Virus record (IMG/VR): IMGVR_UViG_3300028864_000019
Location: 1-64,000 of that record
Reading direction: 5' to 3' (one strand)
Origin: a virus
DNA: 64,000 bases
In this document: in pieces, positions 17,929-25,690 of the stretch
How the letters are laid out: each line of letters begins with the position of its first letter
Numbering within the stretch: the stretch's first letter is position 1
Made by a program: the position numbers and the translations under genes
The notes under the pieces: generated by a model
The model's database searches: none
What the model saw: the letters and a program-made list of their open reading frames with translations, nothing else
Told to the model about the DNA's origin: nothing

Positions 17929-18177
17929 TTACTTATATAAGTTGATAATTTCTAATACCTTAGTTCTTGCATCAGTTTCAGATAGTTGTATTCTATAATT
18001 AAAAGGTTCATCCCTTAAAATATATAACATTTCTGCCCAACTAAGTCCTCCACGTTCTGCTAACCTTTTTAATGTTTGACTATGATTTATAAGTGCTTGG
18101 TTTTCATGAGGTTTTATTAAATCCGATTTAATATATTCTTTTGGATTTGAACCTAGTATTGGAAATTTATTATCCAT
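17929..18177 (-). CDS. Hypothetical small protein, paralogue of 1258-1515
   Basis: 82 residues beginning MDNKFPILGSNPKEYIKSDL. Same family as 1258-1515, with HSQTLKRLAERGGL and ARTKVLEIINL conserved. Here the copy lies in a cluster with the 18197/19236 paralogue pair. Function unknown. Confidence 0.85.
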   Translation of the reverse strand: MDNKFPILGSNPKEYIKSDLIKPHENQALINHSQTLKRLAERGGLSWAEMLYILRDEPFNYRIQLSETDARTKVLEIINLYK

Positions 18178-18196
18178 TTATTTCCCTTCTTTCTTC

Positions 18197-18430
18197 TTAA
18201 ATATCATATTCTGAAAAATTATCTAAAGTTCTTAATTCATAACCTTTTGTGAAGTCTTCAATTGTTGATTCTACTGCATTTAAATGTAACCCATATAAGT
18301 TTTGTGCTAATTTATGATATTCTTTAGGTATGATACAATATCTTTTTTCTTGATGGCTAACTAAATAAAAAGTTATATCTTTCATTCCATTACCATTCGT
18401 TAAATAATATATTTGTTGGTCATAATCCAT
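18197..18430 (-). CDS. Hypothetical small protein, paralogue of 19236-19475
   Basis: 77 residues with YLVSHQEKRYCIIPKEYHKL and NLYGLHLNAVESTIED. The gene at 19236-19475 shares YLVNHREKRWCIIPKEYHGL and NLYGLHLN. The two lie about 1 kb apart, suggesting local duplication. The stop of the upstream gene abuts its start. Confidence 0.8.
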   Translation of the reverse strand: MDYDQQIYYLTNGNGMKDITFYLVSHQEKRYCIIPKEYHKLAQNLYGLHLNAVESTIEDFTKGYELRTLDNFSEYDI

Positions 18431-18919
18431 TTATTTTCCCCTCATTTCATTTAAAATATATTTCAAAACCTTTATATTATCCAAATCAATTTTACCAGTA
18501 ACTCCTTGCATATCGTCATCATCAAAAGTAAATCCTAATTTATCCAATTCCTTTTTATTAAATAATATTTCCCAATTTTCTTCTTGTGTTAATTGTTCTT
18601 TATTATCTCCAAAGTAGCCATCATTTATAATATCATGCCAAGCATAAAAATTAGATAATAGCACTTTATCCTCAGATAATTCTATTTCTAATAATACATA
18701 ATCTTCTTCAAGTGCATCTATAATGTTAATATTATCAAGAGTTAACCATAACCAAATAGGATATTCGCCATTATAATCTTTTAATCTCTTAGACATCTGA
18801 TTTATCATCCATTGATAGTATTTTTCATCATCCATTATAAAATTTTTATTACCTTCTAAATATCCTTTTTCTTTAGATTCATTCCATGCCTTTAATGTTT
18901 GTAATGTATAATACTTCAT
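18431..18919 (-). CDS. DUF3841-like protein
   Basis: 162 residues. Begins MKYYTLQTLKAWNESKEKGY; WQxAxxxGYL-type start, QWMINQMSKRL, PIWLW and DYVLLEIELSEDKVLLSNFY all fit the DUF3841 pattern (short proteins with conserved WxW and D-x-W-H segments). No activity is established for this family. It abuts the 18197-18430 gene. Confidence 0.65.
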   Translation of the reverse strand: MKYYTLQTLKAWNESKEKGYLEGNKNFIMDDEKYYQWMINQMSKRLKDYNGEYPIWLWLTLDNINIIDALEEDYVLLEIELSEDKVLLSNFYAWHDIINDGYFGDNKEQLTQEENWEILFNKKELDKLGFTFDDDDMQGVTGKIDLDNIKVLKYILNEMRGK

Positions 18920-18943
18920 AATATTAATCCTTTCATCATTGTT

Positions 18944-19195
18944 TTAACTATTTTTAGATTTTCTCAAATATTCATTTACACTTCTTTGAAAATGCTCAAG
19001 ATCAACAAAGTCTGCATTTGTTATATTTCCCATAACATCCTCAAATTCTGTGTCAGTTACATCTATATTTCTTTCAATAAACCACTCTAATATACTATCT
19101 TCTATTCTTCTTTGTTGTTTTTGTAAATCTCTTATCTTTAGTGTCTTTACATATAAATGTTTAGGTATTTTCATTTCATAAGGCATTTTATTCAT
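18944..19195 (-). CDS. Hypothetical small helical protein (83 aa)
   Basis: Helical with KTLKIRDLQKQQRRIEDSIL and a C-terminal basic tail. AAAGGAG precedes the ATG. No family recognised. Confidence 0.7.
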   Translation of the reverse strand: MNKMPYEMKIPKHLYVKTLKIRDLQKQQRRIEDSILEWFIERNIDVTDTEFEDVMGNITNADFVDLEHFQRSVNEYLRKSKNS

Positions 19196-19235
19196 TAAAT
19201 ATCTTCTCCTTTCATCTTAAAATTATTGTTTTAAT

Positions 19236-19475
19236 TTAATCTCCTCCACCTACTCTGTCTAACTCGACTAATTCATAATCCTTAGTTTTGTCTTCAATTG
19301 TATAGTTTAATAAGGAACAATTTAAATGAAGTCCATATAAATTCTTTGCTAAACCATGATATTCTTTTGGTATAATACACCATCTCTTCTCTCTATGATT
19401 TACTAAATAATACCTTGTATTATCAAAATTATTATCATTAGTTGTAACATAGTACATTTCTTGAACACTGTCCAT
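19236..19475 (-). CDS. Hypothetical small protein, paralogue of 18197-18430
   Basis: 79 residues beginning MDSVQEMYYVTTNDNNFDNT. It shares the CIIPKEYH and LYGLHLN blocks with 18197-18430. GAGGTG lies 6 nt before the ATG at 19475, which is preferred over a GTG at 19484. Confidence 0.8.
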   Translation of the reverse strand: MDSVQEMYYVTTNDNNFDNTRYYLVNHREKRWCIIPKEYHGLAKNLYGLHLNCSLLNYTIEDKTKDYELVELDRVGGGD

Positions 19476-19532
19476 TTTTATCACCTCACTCCAAATGAAA
19501 GATAGATTTCATTTAAACCTATAAGGAAGAAA

Positions 19533-19802
19533 TTAATCTTCCTCTTTATTGTCACACTCTTCACAAATACCATTGAAAGCTGAAGCCTCATCCAAACTAA
19601 TAACTTTTCCACAGTCAGTACAATTAACATCCTTAGTCATATCTATACTATCTATTGATTCAATTATTAAACAAGCATAAACTTCGTCCATAGTTTCGTT
19701 GTAATGATCTGCAACTTCTTCTACATCGGATTCACTCAGTTCATCATTTTCTTTTAATTCCATTAATCTTGTAATATCTTCATCCCATATACCTATTATC
19801 AT
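19533..19802 (-). CDS. Acidic zinc-ribbon protein (89 aa)
   Basis: Very acidic N-terminus followed by CTDCGKVISLDEASAFNGIC and EEC, a zinc-ribbon or DksA/TraR-like half finger. Possibly an RNA polymerase or DNA-mimic type interactor, but only the finger is supported by sequence. Confidence 0.68.
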   Translation of the reverse strand: MIIGIWDEDITRLMELKENDELSESDVEEVADHYNETMDEVYACLIIESIDSIDMTKDVNCTDCGKVISLDEASAFNGICEECDNKEED

Positions 19803-19813
19803 ATTAGTTCCTC

Positions 19814-20023
19814 CTATTCAAATATTATTTCTTTTATCTTCTCACTTCCGATATGTGTGATCATATCTACAGTATGCGTTTCATAAAATTCGTCTATTGT
19901 CATCATTTCTTTATCAAACTCTTTACAATATTCAGATACTACTTCTAATCCTGTTGTAGCATATATTAAACAATAGTCCTCGATATATCCATTTTTATAA
20001 ACAACCCATAAATTCTTTTTCAT
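19814..20023 (-). CDS. Hypothetical small protein (69 aa)
   Basis: Begins MKKNLWVVYKNGYIEDYCLI. The ATG at 20023 follows AAAGGAG and lies inside the 3' end of the upstream gene, with a 29-nt overlap in another frame. No family recognised. Confidence 0.65.
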   Translation of the reverse strand: MKKNLWVVYKNGYIEDYCLIYATTGLEVVSEYCKEFDKEMMTIDEFYETHTVDMITHIGSEKIKEIIFE

Positions 20024-20204
20024 TATTACACTCCTTTTTTTCTTCAATTTCCAACACTCTTGCACAACTCCAATTTCCGTGAACTTTTCCCCAATATTTT
20101 ATATAATTCTTCCAGTAATCCTTACAATCTTCTTGAGTTTTATCTTCAGTTTCTTGTGTTATTGTTTTACCATCATTTAATTGAATTGTTGTAATATGTT
20201 TCAT
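19995..20204 (-). CDS. Hypothetical small protein (69 aa)
   Basis: Begins MKHITTIQLNDGKTITQETE. GAGGG precedes the ATG at 20204. It overlaps the downstream gene by 29 nt. No family recognised. Confidence 0.65.
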   Translation of the reverse strand: MKHITTIQLNDGKTITQETEDKTQEDCKDYWKNYIKYWGKVHGNWSCARVLEIEEKKECNNEKEFMGCL

Positions 20205-20253
20205 TATTATTTCCCTCACATATTTTGGTAAAATATAGTTTTTACTTGCTTAT

Positions 20254-20979
20254 TTACATTCTCTCTACGTTAAACACATTTTCAGGGAATACTAGCACTT
20301 CAGATTCACTTCTGCCTTCTAAATAATCTAATATGTCTTTCACATTAACTTGACCTTTATATATTTTACCATTCTTACTAAATCTATTAGCAAACCATTT
20401 AGCAGTTTCTAAATTAGTAGTCCACGAATACGCTTTTTTATATGGAGTAGATTTACTATCTTCACCTCTATATATCGGGATAACGTCAGTATCAAATAGC
20501 TCTTTATCTGTTGTGTGATCTTTAAATATTTCTTCAACTAGCGTCCTATCTAAATTCCTAAATCCATATTCACTTGAAGAATAAATATCTATAAACACTT
20601 CATATTTTTGGTCATCTGGAATTTTATCAAATAATTTTTTATACCATTCAAATCTAAGGGGTTTATCTATAAGTATAAACAAATAGCTATAATCATTTTC
20701 TTCGAAACATTTTTTATGAGCTTGTGTTGTTTGTTCAATTCTTTTCTTAATTTGGAATGCCTCAAATGATTGTTTGCTTATTTCATAAATTTCAATATAT
20801 ACCGTACCACCTACATAGCAGTATGGGTGTAATTTACCTTCGACTTGGTAAAATTTATTAATATCCAAATTATAACTAGATATAACTTTTTCAAACTCTT
20901 TATTTTTCAAAACTTTTAAAGGTATTAATTGCAACATATTATTTGAGTGTGCCATTTCATAGATATTATTCTTAGTCAT
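20254..20979 (-). CDS. Possible ADP-ribosyltransferase
   Basis: 241 residues. The C-terminal part has the order of motifs of R-S-E type ADP-ribosyltransferases: Arg171 in PIYRGED, the SWTT segment (185-188) followed by a helix ETAKWFANRF, and ESE (225-227) in SESEVLVF, where the last Glu would be catalytic. Such enzymes move ADP-ribose from NAD+ to a protein or nucleic acid; phages use them on host RNA polymerase or ribosome components. The target is unknown and the call rests on motifs only. TGGAG precedes the ATG at 20979, and a strong promoter lies upstream. Confidence 0.55.
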   Translation of the reverse strand: MTKNNIYEMAHSNNMLQLIPLKVLKNKEFEKVISSYNLDINKFYQVEGKLHPYCYVGGTVYIEIYEISKQSFEAFQIKKRIEQTTQAHKKCFEENDYSYLFILIDKPLRFEWYKKLFDKIPDDQKYEVFIDIYSSSEYGFRNLDRTLVEEIFKDHTTDKELFDTDVIPIYRGEDSKSTPYKKAYSWTTNLETAKWFANRFSKNGKIYKGQVNVKDILDYLEGRSESEVLVFPENVFNVERM

Positions 20980-21051
20980 TGTATTCACTCCATTCAATTA
21001 TTAATATTATATCTAATTTCTATGTATCTGTCACTCTTAACCCTTAAATTA

Positions 21052-21080
21052 AGTATAAACTTTCCAATCTTGAAAGTCAA
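21052..21080 (-). promoter_or_regulatory. Sigma-A promoter for the ADP-ribosyltransferase-like gene
   Basis: TTGACT, 17 nt, TATACT on the minus strand. AACAAATTAATGTA lies 7 nt upstream of the -35, in the same arrangement as at 48961-48989 and 53280-53308. Confidence 0.8.
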
Positions 21081-21147
21081 TACTTCCTACATTAATTTGT
21101 TAAATTATGTTTGGTTTATTAATTTTTAATCTTTAGTATTTTATTAA

Positions 21148-21669
21148 CTAATTTTCATCATTAGAATCTTTATTATCTTCAATTTTTTGTATTCTAAGTT
21201 CCAGCAAGTCTTCATGTAACCATTCGTCTGCTTTTAATGAAAAATCTTTATCATATTTTACTTTAACGCCTAATAATTTTAATGTTTTTTCAATTTCATG
21301 TGCTTTTAAGCTTATAATTTCTTTTAATTGAAGTGATCTTGTTGCTAATCTTTCATGTCTCATTCCTTCATTAACTTCTAAAGCTATTTTTATGTTTTCT
21401 TTGAAATCATTCGTAAATTTAATTGTACCTCTTATTCTCTCGTCAATATCTAATTCGAGTTGATAATTGATTTTCGTAAAAGTGCGATATTTAAGGAATA
21501 TTTCAGAACCTTGAGTACTTTCTTGGGTATAAATTTTAGTTTGCTCCCTATACTCTTTTACCAAATCTTCATAATCGTCTAATAATTTTATTTTTAGTTT
21601 TTGCTTATCTGTCTCCCAAAGCTCTATTACCTCGTCCATATCCATAGTTCTAAGTTCAATTGTTAACAT
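21148..21669 (-). CDS. Hypothetical helical protein (173 aa)
   Basis: Highly charged, mostly helical, ending in an Asp/Glu tail. Contains QTKIYTQESTQGSEIF. No catalytic motif. AAGGGAG precedes the ATG; upstream is a weaker promoter candidate (TTGAAA, 17 nt, TAGTAT) and a copy of AATAAATTAATATA near 21747. Confidence 0.7.
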   Translation of the reverse strand: MLTIELRTMDMDEVIELWETDKQKLKIKLLDDYEDLVKEYREQTKIYTQESTQGSEIFLKYRTFTKINYQLELDIDERIRGTIKFTNDFKENIKIALEVNEGMRHERLATRSLQLKEIISLKAHEIEKTLKLLGVKVKYDKDFSLKADEWLHEDLLELRIQKIEDNKDSNDEN

Positions 21670-21782
21670 TATAAAAACTCCCTTACATTTAATCTTATAC
21701 TAAAGTATATGCAAAGGAGTTTCAAAAAGTACTATTTATTTTTTGTATATTAATTTATTTCTAGTTATAATTAGAATTTTAC

Positions 21783-22136
21783 TTAAACTAATAATCCTAG
21801 CAATTTATCTAATTCATTTTCAGTTATTCCTCCATCATACCATTGTTTATAAGCTTTTATATTTTTCAATGATTCAAATAAAATTTCTTCATAAGTCCAA
21901 GAATATTCATCTTTATAAGAAAGAATGTCTTCTTTTCTCTCACCACAATAACTCTTCTTGAACCCATTATGTAACATCCATTCCATTTTAATGTTATGTT
22001 GTTTTTCAGCTACTGTAGGTTCACAAAATTCTTGATAGAAAATCCCTGTCATTTCATCTTCATTTATATCAGTCTTAATTTGTTCTTTTACTATTTTAGT
22101 TGCACGTTCAGCTAAATCCCATAAATCTTTACTCAT
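21783..22136 (-). CDS. Hypothetical protein (117 aa)
   Basis: Begins MSKDLWDLAERATKIVKEQI. GGAAAGGAGG lies in the end of the upstream gene, and the ATG at 22136 follows it. Contains a C-terminal YKQWYDGGITENELDKLLGL helix typical of small phage proteins. Family not named. Confidence 0.7.
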   Translation of the reverse strand: MSKDLWDLAERATKIVKEQIKTDINEDEMTGIFYQEFCEPTVAEKQHNIKMEWMLHNGFKKSYCGERKEDILSYKDEYSWTYEEILFESLKNIKAYKQWYDGGITENELDKLLGLLV

Positions 22137-22138
22137 AA

Positions 22139-22615
22139 TTATTCCTCCTTTCCTATCCAAGTACATTCATATTCTTGTTTGAACTTATCCTTATTTATTT
22201 CTTTAGGATTTATCATATCATTCCATCTATCTAATTTTTCTTTATCACAATGAATTAATTCAGCATCTTCATCATATAAAAGTTCGCCTACATCTATGCT
22301 TTCAACAAATCTAATTTTTCTAATAGGTTCTTTCCTGACAGATAAAAATGTTATAGGTTCTATAATATCTTCTAGGATTTCTTTTCTGATTTCTACACCT
22401 TGAATCATATATACTATTTCAGGTTTATATCCTCTAGCGTTTTCATTCATGGTATGCTTTATGTAAATGTCATAGCCATTAATAGATATATAATAATAAT
22501 TGTTGAATTCCTTTCTATAATTGAATTTATAATTGTCTGGTATTTGTGAAATAATATATCCTAAAGCTTCATTAATATTACTTGTAAGAATAAATACTGT
22601 TCCTTTTCTAATCAT
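22139..22615 (-). CDS. Hypothetical protein (158 aa)
   Basis: Begins MIRKGTVFILTSNINEALGY. AAAGGAG precedes the ATG at 22615 by 9 nt (the ATG at 22624 is too close). Mixed alpha/beta, no recognised motif. Its stop overlaps the next gene's ribosome-binding site. Confidence 0.7.
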   Translation of the reverse strand: MIRKGTVFILTSNINEALGYIISQIPDNYKFNYRKEFNNYYYISINGYDIYIKHTMNENARGYKPEIVYMIQGVEIRKEILEDIIEPITFLSVRKEPIRKIRFVESIDVGELLYDEDAELIHCDKEKLDRWNDMINPKEINKDKFKQEYECTWIGKEE

Positions 22616-22630
22616 TATTTTCATCTCCTT

Positions 22631-22774
22631 TTATTCTGAAATTTCATCAGTAACATTTACACTATTCGTTATTCCTGCATCACTTATAATATCATGTATA
22701 TCTTTAGCAATGTCTCTTGCCTCATCCATATCATTTACAGTTACATTCACTTCTATTAATACTGAAAACATCAT
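22631..22774 (-). CDS. Small protein (47 aa)
   Basis: Translation from tandem ATGs gives MMFSVLIEVNVTVNDMDEAR followed by a helix, ending TDEISE. The strand-helix-strand pattern suggests a ferredoxin-like half. AAAGGAG precedes it. No family recognised. Confidence 0.62.
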   Translation of the reverse strand: MMFSVLIEVNVTVNDMDEARDIAKDIHDIISDAGITNSVNVTDEISE

Positions 22775-22813
22775 TATATCTCCTTTCGACTTCCAATAAA
22801 ACATTTATTTCAT

Positions 22814-22987
22814 TTACTCTTCATATCCTTTTATATAATTTTCCCATTTAATTGACCTACAATAGAGACTTAAACTTCCTTTAAGATGAAAATTATCTTT
22901 GCAATAATCACACCGACTTGTTCCATTATTTAATCAATCTTTATGTTCTGGACAAGAATTATATCTTTATCTTTTCTTTAATTCCAC
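22814..22987 (-). pseudogene. Broken small zinc-ribbon gene with two in-frame stops
   Basis: From a GTG at 22987 with an intact AAAGGAG site, one frame of 58 codons reads MELKKR-stop-RYNSCPEHKD-stop-LNNGTSRCDYC and on to KWENYIKGYEE. The stops are TAA at 22967-22969 and TGA at 22934-22936. The frame otherwise encodes CPEH...CDYC like a zinc ribbon and ends in a normal stop. Both stops could be single C-to-T or G-to-A changes (CAA, TGG). Decay, sequencing error or readthrough are the options. Confidence 0.6.
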
Positions 22988-23043
22988 TTTATAATCTCCT
23001 TTCTATTTTTCATAAAATAACATTTTTACTTGGTTTATATTAC

Positions 23044-23316
23044 TTAATACAATCTTACTTGATAATATTCTCTTAATTTCTTTATAGCCTTCTTTTCTAA
23101 TCTTGAAATTAATGCTTGTGATTTCCATAACATATTAGCAACTCCATACTGCGATTCACCTTCAAAGAATCTTAATCTTATAACTTCTTTTTGAATTGGT
23201 TCTAGTTGAGATAATGCTCTGCTTAAATCTAATTTTTTGATTAAACTATCTTCATAATTAATTTGTAATTTATCTATGTAATTTTCTATATTTACTTCTT
23301 CAAATACTTTGTTCAT
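23044..23316 (-). CDS. Sigma-70 region 4-like protein
   Basis: 90 residues. ALSQLEPIQKEVIRLRFFEG followed by ESQYGVANMLWKSQALISRL and KKAIKKLREYY is a sigma region 4 helix-turn-helix, which contacts the -35 element. Region 2 is absent, so it cannot open DNA by itself. Phage proteins of this kind act as late-gene activators (ArpU/Xpf-like) or co-sigma factors. AAAGGAGG precedes the ATG at 23316. Confidence 0.8.
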   Translation of the reverse strand: MNKVFEEVNIENYIDKLQINYEDSLIKKLDLSRALSQLEPIQKEVIRLRFFEGESQYGVANMLWKSQALISRLEKKAIKKLREYYQVRLY

Positions 23317-23363
23317 ATATCCTCCTTTTAAACTTACAATTAAATCCATATTTGATTAACTTT

Positions 23364-23720
23364 TTATGACATCTGTTTTAATATTATATTTTTTGCTATT
23401 TCTGCCATGATAGTTATAGATACTGATTTTAAATTACTGGTTTCTTTCTTTACTAATTTCCATATCTTATCATCTTTAATATTTTCTAAATATTGATGTC
23501 CTCTAAAGGTAATTTCATGTATAAATTCAATTTCACTATCACTATATTCTCCAACAATTAATTCAACCTCTATCAGTTTGTCCATAGTATATCTTACTTC
23601 TTTTTCATTATATTTATTTATATTATTTTGTATATCATTTATATCTACAAAAACATCATAATCTAATGTATTTTCTAAATATAACAAAATATCTCTTACA
23701 CAATCATTATTTAATTTCAT
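23364..23720 (-). CDS. DUF2513-like protein
   Basis: 118 residues. The order MKLNNDCVRDILLYLENTLD, MDKLIEVELIVGEY, EIEFIHEITFRGHQYLENI and a C-terminal helical ANTAIK-like tail fits DUF2513, a winged-helix-type family found near phage and mobile-element genes. Possibly a transcriptional regulator. AAAGGAG precedes the start at 23720. Confidence 0.72.
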   Translation of the reverse strand: MKLNNDCVRDILLYLENTLDYDVFVDINDIQNNINKYNEKEVRYTMDKLIEVELIVGEYSDSEIEFIHEITFRGHQYLENIKDDKIWKLVKKETSNLKSVSITIMAEIAKNIILKQMS

Positions 23721-23785
23721 CACAATCACTTCTCCTTTTATAACTATTTATTACTTTCTTATAAAATCAACCTATTATTTCCTTT

Positions 23786-24283
23786 TTATACAAACATTTT
23801 GTCTAATCTTGACTGTTCATCTATCCATTTGCTTCCTTTATTTTTGTTTATATTGTCAATAGCATTTCTAAAAATAAATATATCATTACTAATTTGTTCT
23901 AATAGTTTTTTAGGTGAATTATGATTCCATCCACTTTTTACATTTTCAAATAATCCAGAATTACAATTTTCTTTAGCATTATGATATATTACAATATCTT
24001 CAACTTTTATATAAACAAATATATGTCTATCTGCTTCTTCTTCAACCCCATATGAAATATTACCCAAATTAATGTTAAATCTTTTTCTACTAATATTATA
24101 ATTTAATAAATTATAATGATACTCAAGTGTTTCATATGTTGCATATGGGAATTCTATAGTTAGTAGTTCTTTAAAATTTGACTTTTCTTTTATCATTTTC
24201 CCCAATGTTGTTAATTCGCTTATTATATTTTCTGGATTTTCTAGCCTTTCTGTTTTGTTGATTTTATTTTTTCTAAAAAACAT
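23786..24283 (-). CDS. Hypothetical protein (165 aa)
   Basis: Begins MFFRKNKINKTERLENPENI. The ATG at 24283 follows AAAGGAG. The leader box TTTGATTGGGTTTTAATAAA lies just upstream, inside the longer open frame, which supports this start. No family recognised. Confidence 0.7.
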   Translation of the reverse strand: MFFRKNKINKTERLENPENIISELTTLGKMIKEKSNFKELLTIEFPYATYETLEYHYNLLNYNISRKRFNINLGNISYGVEEEADRHIFVYIKVEDIVIYHNAKENCNSGLFENVKSGWNHNSPKKLLEQISNDIFIFRNAIDNINKNKGSKWIDEQSRLDKMFV

Positions 24284-24332
24284 TTCAATCTCTCCTTTTA
24301 TTAATTTATTAAAACCCAATCAAATTAACTTT

Positions 24333-24719
24333 TTATCTGGACTTGTCTTCTATTCCTACAACTTCAACCTCATATTCACTACAAAATTCTTCTATTAAAG
24401 TATCAGAATACATACAATTATAATCAAACATATACCATTTGCTTAATTCTTGATTACTCCAATATTCACTCATCAGAATTAAAGTTTGTCGTTCTTTATA
24501 CCCTTCCACTATAACAGTTTCTATTAACTGTTCGTCTTCATCTTTAAAAGTTATTGTAGTCCCTACTGGGAGAACAGATTTCATTCCTTTTTCAAATCTA
24601 CTTATTATTAATTTCAATTCATCAATTTCATGCTTTATTTCTATTCCATTTTTAATATTTTGCTTATAGTCCTCTTTCTTTCGATCTAATGCTTTTTGAT
24701 ATTTTTCTAAATCGTTCAT
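24333..24719 (-). CDS. Hypothetical protein (128 aa)
   Basis: Helical N-terminus (MNDLEKYQKALDRKKEDYKQ) followed by a small beta-barrel-like region with LPVGTTITFKDEDEQLIETV. No catalytic motif. AAAGGAG precedes the start. Confidence 0.68.
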   Translation of the reverse strand: MNDLEKYQKALDRKKEDYKQNIKNGIEIKHEIDELKLIISRFEKGMKSVLPVGTTITFKDEDEQLIETVIVEGYKERQTLILMSEYWSNQELSKWYMFDYNCMYSDTLIEEFCSEYEVEVVGIEDKSR

Positions 24720-24767
24720 CTCTTTCAATTTCTCCTTTAATAATTAATCAATACCTTACCAGTTTAT

Positions 24768-24941
24768 TTATAATCCAATTCCTATACTTCCTAAGATCAA
24801 CCTCAACACAGAACCTACAATCCCTAATGACAAGCCACACATTTCAATAATGAAAATTATAAGTAACATAAGGCATATCTTATCGAATATGATTTTAATA
24901 CCATCTATAACAAACTCAAAAATTGCTTTTATTATGTTCAT
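24768..24941 (-). CDS. Small membrane protein (57 aa)
   Basis: Translates as MNIIKAIFEFVIDGIKIIFD, then a hydrophobic KICLMLLIIFIIEMCGLSLG and a second hydrophobic glycine-rich segment ending IGIGL. One or two membrane helices. AAAGGAG precedes the ATG. Role unknown; holin-like or toxin-like peptides are alternatives. Confidence 0.65.
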   Translation of the reverse strand: MNIIKAIFEFVIDGIKIIFDKICLMLLIIFIIEMCGLSLGIVGSVLRLILGSIGIGL

Positions 24942-24960
24942 AATTAAATTCTCCTTTGTT

Positions 24961-25119
24961 TTAATATAGTTCTATGTATGATGCAATCATCTTTTCTCCA
25001 TCGGCTTCACAAAGTCCAGTAACTTTAACTCCTGTTTGGTTCTGATATTGAAATGAATACCAATCCATATACTCTTGAATATCATTGAAGATTTTCTCTT
25101 GGACTTCTCTAATTGACAT
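24961..25119 (-). CDS. Hypothetical small protein (52 aa)
   Basis: Begins MSIREVQEKIFNDIQEYMDW. The ATG at 25119 follows GAGGAGGG and lies just after the stop of the upstream gene. No family recognised. Confidence 0.62.
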   Translation of the reverse strand: MSIREVQEKIFNDIQEYMDWYSFQYQNQTGVKVTGLCEADGEKMIASYIELY

Positions 25120-25120
25120 A

Positions 25121-25369
25121 CTACTTACCCTCCTCAGATTCATTTATTTGGTCAATTTGTCTTTTTACAAAATCAAAAGCACCAATATCTTCATCAGCAT
25201 CTTCTACATCTAACAATATAATATTTCCCCTGTATGTCGCTAAATTAAATCCCTCACCTTTAAATTTATATCTTTCATAATCAGCTCTCAGCACTTCATT
25301 TATTGACTTGAAACTTTGTAATCCTACTATAATTGAACTTTTTAATCCATCTTTTAATTCTTTATTCAT
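25121..25369 (-). CDS. Hypothetical small protein (82 aa)
   Basis: Begins MNKELKDGLKSSIIVGLQSF. AAAGGAG precedes the ATG at 25369. Ends in an acidic helix. Its gene ends one base before the next gene begins, so they are coupled. Confidence 0.65.
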   Translation of the reverse strand: MNKELKDGLKSSIIVGLQSFKSINEVLRADYERYKFKGEGFNLATYRGNIILLDVEDADEDIGAFDFVKRQIDQINESEEGK

Positions 25370-25488
25370 CTTACATTTCTCCTTTATCATTTTAATATTT
25401 TATACATTAATTTATCATTTAATTTTATTTTCTTCTAAATATATTACACCGAATATTAATACTGTCATTGTTAATGCAAATAGCCCAC

Positions 25489-25686
25489 CTAACACTCTTC
25501 TAATTCCTTAATTGTATCAAGTTCTTTTACTATTCTAGCGAGTAGAATATAGTCTTGTTTCAACCATTTATCGTTGTCTTCTTTTCTTTTACCTTCATCT
25601 AATACACAATCATATTGAATCCTTAAACCGATGTTAGAATTTATACAGTGCTTCAATTCTTTCAGTTCTTCTTTTGAAAATTCCAT
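25489..25686 (-). CDS. Hypothetical small protein (65 aa)
   Basis: Helical, beginning MEFSKEELKELKHCINSNIG and ending LDTIKELEEC. A frequent type of Firmicute phage small protein with no assigned role. GGAGGAATAAAC precedes the ATG. Confidence 0.7.
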   Translation of the reverse strand: MEFSKEELKELKHCINSNIGLRIQYDCVLDEGKRKEDNDKWLKQDYILLARIVKELDTIKELEEC

Positions 25687-25690
25687 TTGT

